Shown here in pieces: positions 12,000 through 24,232 of a DNA stretch of 64,000 nucleotides. The position numbers and the translations under genes were made by a program. The notes below the pieces were generated by a model. That model searched no databases and was not told where the DNA came from. It saw nothing but the letters and a program-made list of their open reading frames with translations. Every line of letters starts with the position of its first letter. Positions within the stretch are counted from its first letter, which is position 1. Source of the DNA: Anaspis maculata (taxonomy: Eukaryota > Arthropoda > Insecta > Coleoptera > Scraptiidae); assembly GCA_949128115.1 (NCBI GenBank), contig OX421965.1, positions 10,571,420 through 10,635,419 of the forward strand, given 5' to 3'.

Positions 12000-12736
12000 C
12001 GTATCAAGAGCTCATCATTGAAATATCACTGTGTTCAATCAAGTGTAACTTTACTGAAAACCTTACCCGCCATGGGTGGCTTGTGACTAACAGAACGTCT
12101 TTTCAGGCATCACCAAGCTTTTTGATATCGGTTGACTATTTTTTGGGATATGCCCAACTGAAATGAAATTTCAGGATTGAACATTTCACATATATGTTGA
12201 CCTTTTCACCAAGGTAGTCTCTTTAATTTGATGAATAAAAAGTTATTCCTCTGTTTCGATTCGAGCATTACGTTCATGTTTGGTGACAAACTGTATTACT
12301 GGCAGGTCAATATTGATTAATATTGCGTACAAATTCTTGCAGACACCACTGGTTCTACTCCTATTGCATTATATTTGTTTCTTTTGAACAATCACAAACG
12401 ATTCTGACCAAATTTTAGTTTCAAACGACAAGGAGAAGACCTGGGACTATAGTTATAGAAAAACTCAGCGGCGGAAGAGGCGGAGGTTGACTGCTATCTG
12501 AGCTAATTCCAGTGCTTGAATTTGCCTAACCGGACGTTGAAATTTGTCATATTTTGGGTGAAAAGTTATAAAGAGCTTTCACGGGTGACATTTATGGCAT
12601 TGCTGATGGTTTTAACAAGGCACTCACCGGCTGCGACCCAATGGGGAAGTAAAAACTGCAGCTTTATCCTAAAGAATTTTTCGGAAATGAAGGGCGAACT
12701 GACACCAGAACAGAGTCCTCCAAGTACCTCTCTATC
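12000..12736. other. No gene recognised
   Basis: No convincing open frame. Frames such as 12516-12755 run into the repeat arm at 12737 and are shadows. Confidence 0.4.
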
Positions 12737-13150
12737 TAAACTGGGTCAAAATTGAAGTGGACTACCCCGAAATTTTGCTTCCGGGATCAAAATGGAGATA
12801 TCTCGAGAAAAAATTGCTCGATTCTGAAATCTTTTGTGATGCGGAGTAGAGTAATCTTTCGACCACAAGTAACCATCTTTGAACACCTGATTGTTGACCT
12901 TATGCAAGATATACACTTATACAGGGTAACAATGGAAAGAGTACAAAAGATAATTGACTTCAGCAAGGTCCCGTTTTGAAAAAGCAAGTCGCAGAATTGT
13001 GTAGGTCACATTTTTGGGAAGCGTATATCAATCTCTCGAAATGGTTGTGGGCTTCTGATCATATTCTGTCTTTTTGAACAGTTATTGTTTACTTTGTGAT
13101 TCATGGACCGAGATTTGAGCAGTGAAGCCAGCACCGATGATGATGGCGCA
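12737..13150. mobile_element. Single arm of the TAAACTGGGYCAAAA foldback family
   Basis: Starts TAAACTGGGTCAAAATTGAA and matches the left arm of the full palindrome at 15756-16777 over about 410 bp, including TACAGGGT and TTGACTTCAGCAAGGTC segments. The opposing arm is missing here. Frames 12752-12979 (+) and 12787-12987 (-) are shadows of this repeat. Confidence 0.75.
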
Positions 13151-13594
13151 TAAATGGTCATATAAATCGAATATTTGTTTTTCTAGCATCCGTGCAGTCA
13201 AAATGTCCTCATATTGAACACCTTACATTTCAAGTTATTGTTGACCAATTTTGTAATCAACTTAATTATTATTATCATTATCGAAAGCATGTTCTGATTG
13301 TTATTTTGTTTTGTTCTAGGTGAGTGTCTTCCATCAACTTCTGATTCAAGTAACCGTGGTAAGAGCATTTGACCGAAAGGCAATAACGCCACTGATATAA
13401 CGTGACGACTGTCAAAAGCAGCATGCGTTGACACTGATTGGTTGCCGTTGTTGTGACATTTTGATGGCATTGGTAGTTCCGTTATCACTATATTCATTTC
13501 ATTCCACATTTGGCAGTCATCTTGTGGCGGGAAAAAGTCATTTAAATAGCGAATTGGAGAACAAGCCTGATATCATTGGATACAACATGGATTT
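13151..13594. other. No gene recognised
   Basis: A short spacer between two foldback elements. It contains an ATTATTATTATCATTATC stretch near 13264 but no supported gene. Confidence 0.4.
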
Positions 13595-15470
13595 TAGTGC
13601 GGCGGTTAGTGAGAACCACCTTGCATTTTGTGATAAAAGCATGAAATTTGGCATATAAGCCCTACAGACTGTCCTTTACTATACACGAGGCGGACCCACG
13701 ATGGAACCGCCGTGCAGCTGTCAGAATTGTCATTCGCCTACCTTTCAGGGGCCAAAACTGAAACCGGTTATCGGGTTGATTCAAAAGTGACGTCTCTCAA
13801 TGCAGTAGACCTTCACAGTAAAACTTCATCACAACAAATGTCAATATTGCAAAAGGAAAGGGAATGGGAGGGGATAGTTCCAGCCGCGGCACAGATTTCC
13901 TATTTTTTCAATTTTGGTCCAAATTGACAAGTATGGTGTTGTTTCCGACTAAAGTTCATTTTCTAATTTCAAATTCAATGTTGTGATTGCAGTTTGAAAG
14001 AAAATTTTTGTTTTATTCAAAAAAATATTCTTATTTCCAAAAAAATCTTGGGCTTTTTTCATTTTGACTTTTATCCTAGTTCAAGGCATTCGAAGTGAAC
14101 ATTCTTATTTAGTTCACTTCTTCAAAGCTTCTTGCACATGAAAACCATGTACGAGACCTGATTTTCACTTTGGCAAGATCGTGAGCCTCATTTGTTCCTA
14201 AAGTCGTGAAAGTGATATCTAATAATTTTATCAATTTTCATGTAAGAATGGAAGTGTTCGTGCAAAGCCTTGCAGTTTGTGATAAAAGCCTGAAACTTGA
14301 CATACATAGTCTATGGGCTGTCCATCACGATATAAGAGGTGCACCCACGACGGAGCCGCCGTGCAGCTGTCAGAAACGCCGCGATACCTTTGCACGCACA
14401 ACTCCATTCGTACATGAAAATTATTGCATATAACTGTTACAACTTTTGGAACAAATGGCTCACGATCTTACCAGAAAAATAATCATGTCTCGTACATGGT
14501 TTTCATGTGCAAAAAGCTTTACAAAAGTGAACTAGGTAAGGATTTCTATTTAGAAAGCCTTGAACTAGGATAAAAGTCAAAATAAAAGAAAGCCCAAGAT
14601 TTTTTTTGGAATAGGTATTTTTTTTTTCAATAAAACAATTTTTTCTTTTCAAGCTGCTATCACAACATTCAATTTAAAATTAGAAGATGGACTTCAGTCT
14701 GAAACGACACAAAAACTTGTCAATTTGATCCGAGATTAAAAAAAATGAAAATACGTGTCGCGGCTGGAGCTATTCCCCCCCATTCCCCCTCCTGTTGTAA
14801 TATTGACATTTGTTGTGATGAAGTTTCACTGTGAAGGTCTACTGCATTGATAGACGTCGTTTTTGAATCAATCTGATAACCGGTTCCAGTTTTTGCCCCT
14901 TAAAGGTAGGCAAATGACAATTCTGACAGCTGCACGGCGCACATACGAGTAAATGGTCGAATGGTCTGGACAAAAGTATTTGGATCCAAACGTTCGAGGT
15001 TCGAATCTCCGCCAAGTCTCTTTTTTTTGTCTTTTTTTTTCGCATTTAAAAAGCTTGACAAAGAAATCGCACTGTTTGATACTGGTTTGATACTGCTTTC
15101 AGTACTTACAGGTTGAATATATTTGGCGGCAAAGTTGAAATTTTCATTAATTTTTTATTTTCTGATTCTAGAAGAAAAAATCAATAAAATCAAGAAGGGC
15201 AGATAGGGGCAGGAGCTTCAAAACCACATCACATGTACCATCCACTATTGAACTTCATTAAACGGGGAAATTCGCTTAGCTAGGGCAACTTTTGTGAAAT
15301 TGACTTTTGTCCAGCTATTTGGCTTGGATACCCTATGTGCGGCGGTTCCATCGTGAGTCCGCCTCGTGTATAGTAAAGGACAGTCTGTGGAGCGTATATG
15401 CCAAATTTCATGCTTTTATTACAAAATGATGCAAGGTTTCTCTAAAAAATGGTCGCTAACCGTCGCACTA
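13595..15470. mobile_element. 1.88-kb palindromic foldback, TAGTGCGGCGGTTAG ends
   Basis: The left end TAGTGCGGCGGTTAG and the right end read inward, TAGTGCGACGGTTAG, begin long inverted arms that can be followed to the centre near 14300. Direct TTT flanks at 13592-13594 and 15471-15473 suggest a 3-bp target duplication. The right arm is broken by an insert of about 400 bp at 14941-15337 that is absent from the left arm. No protein is encoded. The ends resemble those of the foldbacks at 24233, 38520 and 47720 (TAGT start, CGGT inside). Confidence 0.8.
14941..15337 (+). mobile_element. Insertion with tRNA-like head (possible SINE)
   Basis: Comparison with the opposite arm of the host palindrome shows about 400 extra bases here. 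They begin with a tRNA-like stretch at 14953-15020: A-box-like TGGTCGAATGGTCTGG, B-box-like GGTTCGAATCTCC, then a T run at 15021 that would stop RNA polymerase III. The borders GCGCACATA and TATGTGCGG look like a short inverted or duplicated site. The tRNA portion does not fold into a full cloverleaf, so a tRNA-derived SINE is likelier than a tRNA gene. Confidence 0.5.
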
Positions 15471-15755
15471 TTTGGTAGCTATAGTTGTTCCAAAGCTTAC
15501 GAAGTTCTCCACTAGCAGCGCTAATGTTCCATGATCTAGGATAACAGCTTCAATTTTTCCCTATTAGAGGAGTAAATAGTCTATGCTGCAGAAACGTAGA
15601 GCGAAGTCAGGATTTGGAGGTACAAGGCTGAACAATATTCCCAATATTGGCGCCACAAATCGTTGAAAACATAACAGCAATTTTTAAAAGCCTACGGAAA
15701 CTTGGAATTTGCATTAAAAATTTGGTATTAATCAGTAGATTTTGATACTTGTTAC
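15471..15755. other. Spacer, nothing recognised
   Basis: No frame, repeat or element end seen. Confidence 0.4.
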
Positions 15756-16777
15756 TAAACTGGGCCAAAATTTGAGTAGGCCACCCCGAAACTTTGCCTC
15801 GGTAAAAATGAGGATGTCTTGAGAAAAAATTGCCCGATTCGGAAAATTTTTGTGGTGTTCGATAGAGCAATGTTTTGACTACAAGATACCATCTTCAATC
15901 ACCTGATTGTTGACTTGATGAGGAATATACAGGGTGACAACGAAATAAGTGCCAAAGAGACCTGACTTCAGCAAGATCTCGTTTTAAGAAAACAAGTCGC
16001 AGAATCTTGTAGGTCGCATTTTTGGAAAGCATAATACTATATCAATATCTCGAAATGGTTTTGGACTTCTGATCGTAGTTTGTTTTTGCACAGAGTTATT
16101 GTTTGTTTTGTAATTTATGAAGTGAGAATTGAGCAGTAAAACAAGCACCTATGATGGTACAAACTGGTGACTATGGCAATCTTCTTGCAACGGATACTTG
16201 CCATTGATGCATTTTGAACCATTCGTGGCTATCAAACCATGTTACGCAATGTCACAGCATGCTTGATTTGCCATGGTCCCACAAGAGGTCTAGGTCCTCA
16301 CTACTTCTGAGGGACGGTGATTTCAATTTGGTCCATGGTACATTTGATACAGCTATTATGTATGTTCCTGTCAAATTTCAACGATGAGCATCAACAGCCC
16401 TGGCAAAGTCTATGCAAAAAAATCCAAAAATTGCAAAAAATATAAACGCTTTGAAATAAAAAAATCGATCAAATGTCCAGAAATCTTTCGAGATATTGAC
16501 GTGCGCTTTTCGAAAATAGACGGAAAAAATCTGTGACTTGCTTTCTTGAAATGGCACCTTGCTGAAGTAAGATCATTTTTGCACTTCTTCCATTGCCACC
16601 CTGTATATTGTATATAGAGTCGACCATCAAGCGATCTAAGATGGTGTATTGTAGTAAAAAAACTACTCCATCAAGCATCACAAGAATTTCCAAAATTTGA
16701 ATTTTTTTTCTCTAGATGTCCTCATTTTAACGGAGGCAAAACTTCGGGGTGTTCCATCCAAATCTTTCCCCAGCTTA
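15756..16777. mobile_element. Full 1.0-kb foldback of the TAAACTGGGYCAAAA family
   Basis: The left arm begins TAAACTGGGCCAAAATTTGA. The right arm at about 16470-16777 is its inverted partner, ending near TTTCCCCAGCTTA. Both arms contain the ACCCCGAA and CACCCTGTAT-like segments, and about 300 bp separate them. Related copies are the single arm at 12737 and the short copy at 37502-37874. No coding capacity. Confidence 0.75.
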
Positions 16778-17867
16778 AATCAAAATGTGCGTGAAATTTT
16801 GTTCCTTAGATTTAAAGGTGCAGTCAGACTTGTCTGCTCAGAAAAAATCGTGTTGTAGTGAGAAAGTTTGAGAGCCACTGATCAGCAGGTCGCTGCTATT
16901 TTATTTCGGTAACACTGACAGTCAGTCAAAATGCTATTCAACAAGATAACAAAATATTCGCATCTGATTTAGGTCCTGTAGAAGATCTAACAACGTATTT
17001 TCGAATTTACTGATTAGTTTTCTGTATTTTACCTGCGATCAAGGGCGTTTGACGTCTGACGAGTGCTCGTTGGTTGCATTGAGTGACCAGTGTTGGTTAG
17101 CTTCAATGGCGGATTCTTCGGATCAGTTGTTGGATCTATGACAATGTACGCTATAATTAGTCCAGTCTAGATACAAAACCACGGTTGGCCTCACCCGAAT
17201 TCTGATCAAGATGGCTCCTCGGATGGCTTTGGACAAGCTTCTCCGAGTATCGCGCCTGCAACCGGCAGAACGGCAATGTGTGAAGAATCGCCAGCGTAGG
17301 CAAAGGAGAAGGGAAGGAACTAGACAAGAACAGATCAAAGCAGTCATCGGGTATTATACCTACACCTGCGTTGGAGGTCTGTTGGAATCCCGATGAACCA
17401 TGTGCTTGGCGGCCCCAGTGCTTGGATGGGCCGAACATCAAGCATCTAAGCATGTCATTGCGGCTCGGTGAGTCTGGCTGGTGTGGGGAGGTGGTGCAGT
17501 GGACCCAAAAGCTAGACCTACCTGCCAGATGAACTACGTTTCATCAACTCCCTCACTGAAAAAAAACATCTCTTCCATTTCACTATAGTACGTTCAACTC
17601 GGGTGTGATTCGAGTGAGCTATGATTTCTCGAATTTCCCATTTCCAAATGCGTCGCGTGGCGGCATTACCAGGTATTTCGAATCACACTTGAGTTGTGAT
17701 GAACTGGTATGAATTTGCGTTGGGTACTTTTCAAAATTGAGAGGCGAACGTTTAACACAAACTGTTCATTACTGCTCACCACTAAACATACTTTGGTAAA
17801 ATTACCGCACTTGGATATCGCTATGTCTAACTTCGCCAATGTATTCACTTTTGCTGCGACGACCTCG
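16778..17867. other. No gene supported
   Basis: Frames at 17123-17347 (-), 17157-17453 (-) and 17211-17396 (+) overlap one another and have no recognisable domain. One ATG at 17107 sits in a good context but reads only about 11 codons. A small hairpin is listed separately. Confidence 0.35.
17592..17699. repeat. Inverted repeat, 22-bp arms
   Basis: GTTCAACTCGGGTGTGATTC at 17592 is matched by its near-complement ending at 17699, about 64 bases apart. It may be a decayed small foldback. Confidence 0.45.
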
Positions 17868-19280
17868 CTATCCCAAGCAGCACGTTGAGGCTGAATAACC
17901 AATTGAAAGTCAAGTTGTCTTGAACAGGGCGAAAATTGGACAGGAAATATTCCTTGTCTGACAAAATATTCTCAAAGTCGTTATTTAGGTAGAACAGAAC
18001 TCCGTTCCTTCCTTGAAATTTACGCTAATATATCCTTGGCTTAATAAACCTTTTTGAAGATTCAAAATAACCAATGTTTTCCCCAAATAATGCCTCTATA
18101 TTCCATGGATCATGAGGTCACACGTCAAGACACAAATTAGTTAATATTCACCTAAATTTTGCCTCCAAAGTAAATATTTCTTGAAGGGGTTAATTAGGGA
18201 ACCAAAAGTAGTCGCTTTTACTTTGTTACTATCCTAATTTCAAATTTCAAGTCAAATAATTAATCGCCTATTCTGATGATCAAAACTAAGTTATTTTAGA
18301 TTTATACAATGACCTATAGGGCTTATTGATCAACAGTGATTATTTTGGGTAAAATCTGGGCCTCTTAATTCATAACAGTGGACTTTGAAGTCCAGATTAC
18401 CATGTAAATTTACCTATTAGGCACACTGGACTTATAAGTCAAAAATTGAGGTAAATTAGCCCTCAGAGTCGGAATAAAAATATCTCCATCTTGTTTGGCT
18501 CCACATACGTCTGCCATTGCTTGAAAAGTAGCGTTGTGATATTTAACGTTTTTGAAAACCATTGTTCCTGGCCCCCAACTACGCAGAAAAGTTACAATTT
18601 GAGGTTTTAAGAACTCAGGAATAACTTTTGAGCCTTTGAAAAAGTGACAGCGGCAAAAAAAAAATTACTTGGTAATTTCAATTTTTCAAAAGAAACTCCA
18701 AATTATGGATATTTTCAAGGCGCGATGTAATATTTCAAGGTATAATAACCATATTGGTCAGAAAAAATTGATGCGTAGGAGAATTGAGGGTAGGTACGAT
18801 GCTGATTTGATTCTTAAGTACTTTAATTTATCTTCAATATTAATATTTTCACTGCCATCACTCATCATAACTTCGTCGTTGGAGAGATATAGGCATGGTG
18901 ATAATTGTTTCATTCCTGAAGCGTATGATTATGTTAGTTTCGACCTAATTTAAGACGTTGCTCGAACAAAATATAACCTTGAAAACTTATCAAATGAGAG
19001 GTCATAAGTTGGTAATAAAATGGTAAGAAATTACCAGATCATGACTCCATGATCATGACCTATTTGAGGTTCACACGACCTATTGGGATTTTGACCTGAA
19101 AGTCGAAATTAATGCCTTATATTTCCTACTTTCGACGTCAGAATTACCGTCATCCAATTCCCCGTTTACCTTAATTCGACGTCGATTTGAGGTAAATTTG
19201 CCCTGACACAAATTAGTCCCTGACCAAATGGAGCAGGTCGAAACAAACCTAATTTTGACCTGATGTGTTACTTGGGATAG
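17868..19280. mobile_element. Possible 1.4-kb element with CTATCCCAAG ends
   Basis: CTATCCCAAGCAGCAC at 17868 and GTGTTACTTGGGATAG ending at 19280 are inverted repeats with two mismatches. The interior is AT-rich and holds several GGTAAATTTACC-like motifs in both orientations. Long matching arms are not obvious, and no target duplication was found, so the ends might be coincidental. Confidence 0.35.
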
Positions 19281-19298
19281 GCTTATTCTGCGCTCATA

Positions 19299-19440
19299 CA
19301 GAGTGTTTTTTTTTATAGAACTCACCTCCTTCCCCACGCAGTTTTTTTCTGAAAAAAAAATGACATGGGTCGATTTTTTTTTCAAGGACGACATCTAGAA
19401 CACATATTGCCAAATTTTTCAGCTCAAATTAAAGGCTTCT
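19299..19440. mobile_element. Diverged single end related to the 2235-3304 palindrome
   Basis: Begins CAGAGTG after TA and then follows the left arm of the 2235 element, for example GGTCGATTTT, GACATCT and CATATTGCCA. No second end is found, so this is a fragment. Confidence 0.45.
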
Positions 19441-21939
19441 CAAAATTCTGTTATTATGATTTGAAGAAAAAAATTTTTCTCGTAACTGCTAATCCTTGCT
19501 AAATAGATTCTCCAGCGAGACAGGTCAATTTTTGTTACGAGGCCCTTTATGAATGTCGAATCTGTACCAAACATATGAATGGTAGATGAAGTACGAGTGT
19601 AACCACGACAAATGACAATGACAACAGATTTGCAAACTTCTGGTCGAGAGCCTGAGTCCGGCTCACCCCGCGAGATTTAAAAACGTGTTTGTCGCGCAAA
19701 CACCGAAATGAAGATGAACAATAGGCCGCTGCGAGAGGATTATTCCATCATCATGAAACTTCGCGCGAACAAAGAATTTCGGTTTCATTTGCTCTGGCCG
19801 ATTGTGCCCAGATTATTTGCACTGTTGTCCAAACACGCCCAGGTAATAACAATTGTTCCGTCATGCACGATTTTTTTTCTTTTTGTGGATATTTAAATGA
19901 TCGATCGCCACGATTCCCTCCAGAGTTCCATGTACGGAAACTTCCTTGCGAAATCAATTATTGCTGCTGGAACACTGGGAAACTGGACGGATGATGAATG
20001 TGGCCGCGCGGTAACTTTTCAAGTAAACACAGCCGTGTGTTCACAATCAATACGCGACTCTGAAGAATGACTGCGCTGCTGAGGTATAGCACAGGGAGCA
20101 GACGAGACAAAATTTAATTTGGCGATACGCGAGTTTTGTTGTCGAGTCATTGGTAATCTGGAGGCGATGTTCATTAGATGGTTGATGGTTGCGAAAAATT
20201 ATGATGAAAGTTTTGCTTTCTTTGTTGTTGGTATGTGCGCTAATAGCCAATCCACAGGTTAATTAACTCTGCGTCCCATTATTCGTCGCGGGTCGTAAAG
20301 AAGCTCGTCCATAATAACGTATCATGTGTATACGAAAACGGGCGTGTCATTACCGAGCTGTGCATTATGCGTGACTAATTGCAACCCCGCGCAATTAACC
20401 TGGCTTAGGGCTTAGCCTTTGCCATTGCTCTCGTCCTAGTCGTACTCCCCGCCATCAAGATTATATTGCTGGATTTCAGCTATGATAGCCCTGCAGCCTC
20501 TTTGCTTCTCTGAACAATCGATCGATAACCAATTGATATTCAAAATATTTACACAGCGAATGTCAACGCTAATTAATCCTCAGCCGGCGGCGGTGGTGGT
20601 GGTTCGCGTTGGCAGTTATATAAACAGTTTAGACGGCACCGCGTTGATAACGTCTGGCTGGGCGGAAAATACTTCTTTTCGCATTTCCATTTATATGCAT
20701 ATTCATCCAGCAAATTGGCATCCAATTACCCTAATTCCGCCATCAACCGTCCAACACAGGACACAAAAAAAGGTATTATGGTATATGGTGCCGCCGTCGT
20801 CGCCGAGCCGCTTCTGGGTATTATTATAGGAGAGGCGAGAGAACAGAGAAAAGAATCGCGCGACGCAATGCCTCTAGTAGTAGACAATTCTCGGGTCTCA
20901 TCTGCGAGTCTGTCAGCCTTCGATTCGTATTCAAGGAGCGAAGTGGAGTCCAATTATTGGTTCGTCTGCCTTTGCCCTCCGTTCCGGGACATCTTCAGCG
21001 GACTTCGACAACTCGTGATGTGGGTAACATTACGCTGATCCGCTTCTATCCGTCGCGACGCGCAGCATGCCTTGCCTGGTTGTCGGAAGGCGGCGGATGG
21101 CACGCTGAAAAAATGCCAATGTTGATGATCAATATATTCTAAAATTGATGTTGAAGACGCACACCCACACACCCAATGACCTCGCGACGCTTGCTCGGCT
21201 TAAAATATGCTGCCATAAAGTTGGGTAAAAAAATTTCGGTTCATAAAAAATCTGATAAGGTTTTGCTATCATTACCGACAAGCTACTGTTCACGCATATT
21301 GTTAGTTGGAATGTTGTCTCTGCAAGGAGAGATTTCCAGTTCTGAACAGAGCTTGTAAACCAAGCGAGCCGAGTAAATCCTGAAATGTGACATTTTTCAA
21401 GCCTTCCTTTGGCGGAGATCACAGACAGTGATCACGTTTTGTTGTAGAATAGCTGTTCCCCTTAGGTTCTGTCAGAAGTTGACCAGCGTATTCAACGCTC
21501 GCTGGAGCTCTTCGGCTTGCAGTAAACATGCGCCAGTTATATTTATAGTGCAGCAGCTAATGTCAGTCTGCAGAACGACTTGAAGTATTGGGTGGAAAAA
21601 TAGAGTCCACATTCGAGTCACAGCGTCAAGTCCATGGACCGAGATAGAGAGCAAAGTTGCATTGTTGCATTTCTGGTGATTGACCAAAAAAGTCATGAGC
21701 AAAAGGCAGGGAAGTAACAGGAACAGGACCAATGGTTTATGGTCAAAATATCGTTGAGCTTAGCTCTGTATTGCCATAACATTATGACTAATGCTCACGC
21801 TGTTTCCCCACCAGTAGAAATTCGGATCTAACTGTTGTTGAGATCGGAAGGACGAATAACCTCCTCCAACGGTATGATAGATTCCGTTTGTTTGGCTCTC
21901 CAGATTCAACGTATCAAACTTAACAAACGTCCACGGACA
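19441..21939. other. TE-poor island, no gene recognised
   Basis: Mixed-composition DNA with TTAATTAA, TAATTGCA and similar motifs (20260-20420). The longest frames, 20482-20829 (+) and 20715-21038 (+), overlap each other and a reverse frame, and have no domain. No repeats or element ends are visible. It is compatible with non-coding regulatory or intronic DNA. Confidence 0.35.
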
Positions 21940-22660
21940 GAATATTCCGCGCAAAACGTTCCTAAGACAAAGGGCCCCTTAACAATGTGTCGCCGGACAG
22001 AACGTCTCACTCGGAACATCCCAAAAAACAAAGCGTCGCTGAAACACGATATCTCTGAAGAAAGCGTCCCCAGAAAACTTCCCCAAGACAATATGCCATC
22101 ACAGAAAATGTCTAACCTAGAACGTCCTCAGGGCAAGACGTCCTCAAAATGAATGTGCCTGGACACACAAAAAATATTGTCCAGAAAATGTCTCAAGACA
22201 AAGATAGAAGGTCACTGAGAAAACGTCCCCGGCGGAACAATACACTTCCGGACAAAGAATGTTTTTGAGAAGAAACGCATCACGAACATTTTTTGTCCCT
22301 GGATCGGATGTGTTCCCTGAAACGTCCCCAGGACAAAACGTATCCGAGCAGGGCGTCCTTGAAGGAAATGACCACGGGTGATCTCTTCAGACGAGCGAAT
22401 TTCTTATCGACGTCGCGTCTTCTGAAAAACGTCCCAGCACATTGCATTCCCGAACAGAACGTCTCTCCGCAGAACATCCCGGACAGAAGCAGAATGCCTT
22501 CTTGGATGCCCCCTTCCCAAAACTTTCCCAGGAAGACATGTTTCAGAATGGAATGTCCCTTACATAAGGTTTCTAGGACCATAAGTCTCCAGGCATTACG
22601 TCTTTCCGCGAAACCTTTCCAGGCAAAGACAAAACACTGCTTTTTCCTTGGAGCATTATT
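21940..22660 (+). repeat. Highly degenerate minisatellite (AACGTCCCCNGGACA-type)
   Basis: Dozens of imperfect 15-20-bp units recur across about 700 bp, such as GGACAGAACGTCTCA, AACGTCCCCAGGACA and GAACATCCCGGACAGAA. The frames 21835-22152 and 22293-22748 (+) and 22280-22582 (-) run through it and read as low-complexity repeats; I do not regard them as genes. Confidence 0.75.
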
Positions 22661-22914
22661 TTATCAGAACTCTTCTTGTTTTGGGGATGTCATGTCCTGG
22701 AACGTTTTTGTCATTCGTTTCGCGGATGATGTTTCCAAATTCGTCTAAATCAGTCAGCGGGGACTTCCTTTCGATTAATGGGGGCGGTGGGAACCCATTC
22801 TGAACTTTATAAAGTCTGTCCCTATTGCGGGGCTGCTGCCAGATATTTTTTGTTCCAAATGTTTCACCTAATAAATAATCGAGAAATATTTATTCATTTT
22901 AATTCACAGGTGAA

Positions 22915-23043
22915 ATGAGTTTTGAGAGTCTGCATCAAATACTTCCTGCAATTCCTGCAAGTGTCTCAAGTGATCTTCAAGCTTTGACTTATGTACGTTG
23001 GGTCATAGCGACAGAGGCAAATAAAATGTGTCATCAATACTGA
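22915..23043 (+). other. 42-codon open frame after an acceptor-like site
   Basis: An ATG at 22915 opens 42 codons to TGA 23043 (starting MSFESLHQIL). Just upstream, a T-rich run followed by AATTCACAG resembles a 3' splice site. Composition is plausible for coding sequence, but no family is recognised and no partner exon is seen. Confidence 0.15.
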
Positions 23044-23580
23044 AGCGAATCGGTCCCGGCCATAATTTGTTTGTGTTTTTGTTTCAACTTGGGGATTAAC
23101 TTCACTAGCTAATGACTAAGTTAAGTATTGTGACCCCTCCTAAATCAGAAGGTGTCAATGGCCGCTCAGGCCAAAAGGCCATGTCCCGTGGTCGTACTAC
23201 AAGATGTACTTTGTGGTACCACATTCCCTGGAAGTATCCTGACGTTTATCGTCTCCTACGTATCATGGATACGTCTACATCAGGAAAAGGACCCGCCACC
23301 AACTGCAATCTAGAATCCGCCCGCGGACAAGTCCGTGAGAGCTTCTTCTCGAAAAACCACTGTTTAGGGATTTGGTCAAGGGATGGCGCCACCGTCGCAA
23401 CCACCTCATGGGAAGTATTCCATCCATCGTATGAGATGTTAAGGATTAACGATCAGCGAGCAACTTATGTATTGGGCAGTGGGAGACGGCGCAGGCATAA
23501 CGTAAGTTTTAGTAGCTATTGCTACTCCTGATGAACTCTCTAGTGTTGAATCATTAATAATTATAATATTATATTATTAT
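23044..23580. other. No gene supported
   Basis: A 139-codon frame lies at 23112-23531 (+). It has no recognisable domain, a mixed composition and no supporting context, so I leave it uncalled. Confidence 0.3.
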
Positions 23581-23917
23581 GAGCTTGTGGTGTGGTTAGT
23601 TAGCGCGTTCGACTACCACTCCAGAGGTCGCGGGTTCGATCTCCGCCGGGGACGGATTTTCGGCCTCGAAAACAAGCTCCTTAGTTTAGTTGGAATGCTT
23701 GCTAAATGCAAGACGCGCCGTGTGTCGCATAGCACGTAAAATACGAACGATGGTGCCGACCCCATACGATGTTGGTGGTCGTTAAAAATCCCTACCCTGT
23801 GTTGGAACACACAGGAGTTCGGCAAAATTTCCGGTATAGTGGAGGAGAGCATTCACCGGCGTCGGTGTTAGGCCTCGTTGCGGAAATAGGTCGACGTTAA
23901 ATAAATTAATAAAAAAT
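23581..23917 (+). mobile_element. tRNA-derived SINE
   Basis: The 5' part (23587-23655) has an A-box-like TGGTTAGTTAGCGCG, an anticodon-arm-like centre and a B box, GGGTTCGATCTCC, but its acceptor ends do not pair, so it is not a working tRNA gene. A unique body of about 250 bp follows, ending in GTTAAATAAATTAATAAAAA and AT-rich sequence, as in SINE 3' tails. The length of about 340 bp is typical. It would be transcribed by RNA polymerase III and mobilised by a LINE. Confidence 0.7.
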
Positions 23918-23935
23918 ATATTTATATATATATAT

Positions 23936-24232
23936 TATCATACGAGTTTAATAAGACGAATTTTGTCACACGACTGTTTTTGGGGTCCGACGGAAGGAGT
24001 GTAATATACTATTTTAGCTATTTTGCCGCAAATATTTGGAAGAAATTGGAAATTTCTAGAGGTAGAAATGCCTAGCAGTGTCATAAAGTCAAGCGCCAGT
24101 ACGACACGCGTTTGCTTGTCGAGAAGGAAGTGGCCAGTACGATACGGGAATAGATAATAGGGTATTATTATTCGAGTTTCGTAAGGCACAGTATTGTCAC
24201 ACACTGGTTTTGGGGCACGACGAGCTTGCGAG
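23936..24232 (+). repeat. Direct repeat of about 230 bp, second copy split by foldback A
   Basis: CGAGTTT...TTTTGTCACACGACT at 23943 recurs at 24173 (CGAGTTT...TATTGTCACACACTG), a spacing of 230 bp. The second copy is interrupted at 24232 by the element at 24233-26298. Its continuation, with TGTAATATACTATTTTA, appears at about 26344. Confidence 0.6.

Noticed and set aside
17868..19280. CTATCCCAAG ends as proof of a palindromic element
   Set aside because: Only the 16 outer bases match well and no target duplication is found, so I report it at low confidence only.
22293..22748. 151-codon frame in the minisatellite
   Set aside because: Read through a degenerate tandem repeat, with another open frame on the opposite strand. 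It is better explained by repetition.
23112..23531. 139-codon frame on the plus strand
   Set aside because: Composition is mixed, no family is recognisable and there is no context.
23587..23655. A functional tRNA gene
   Set aside because: A and B boxes are present, but the acceptor stem does not pair and a SINE-like body follows.
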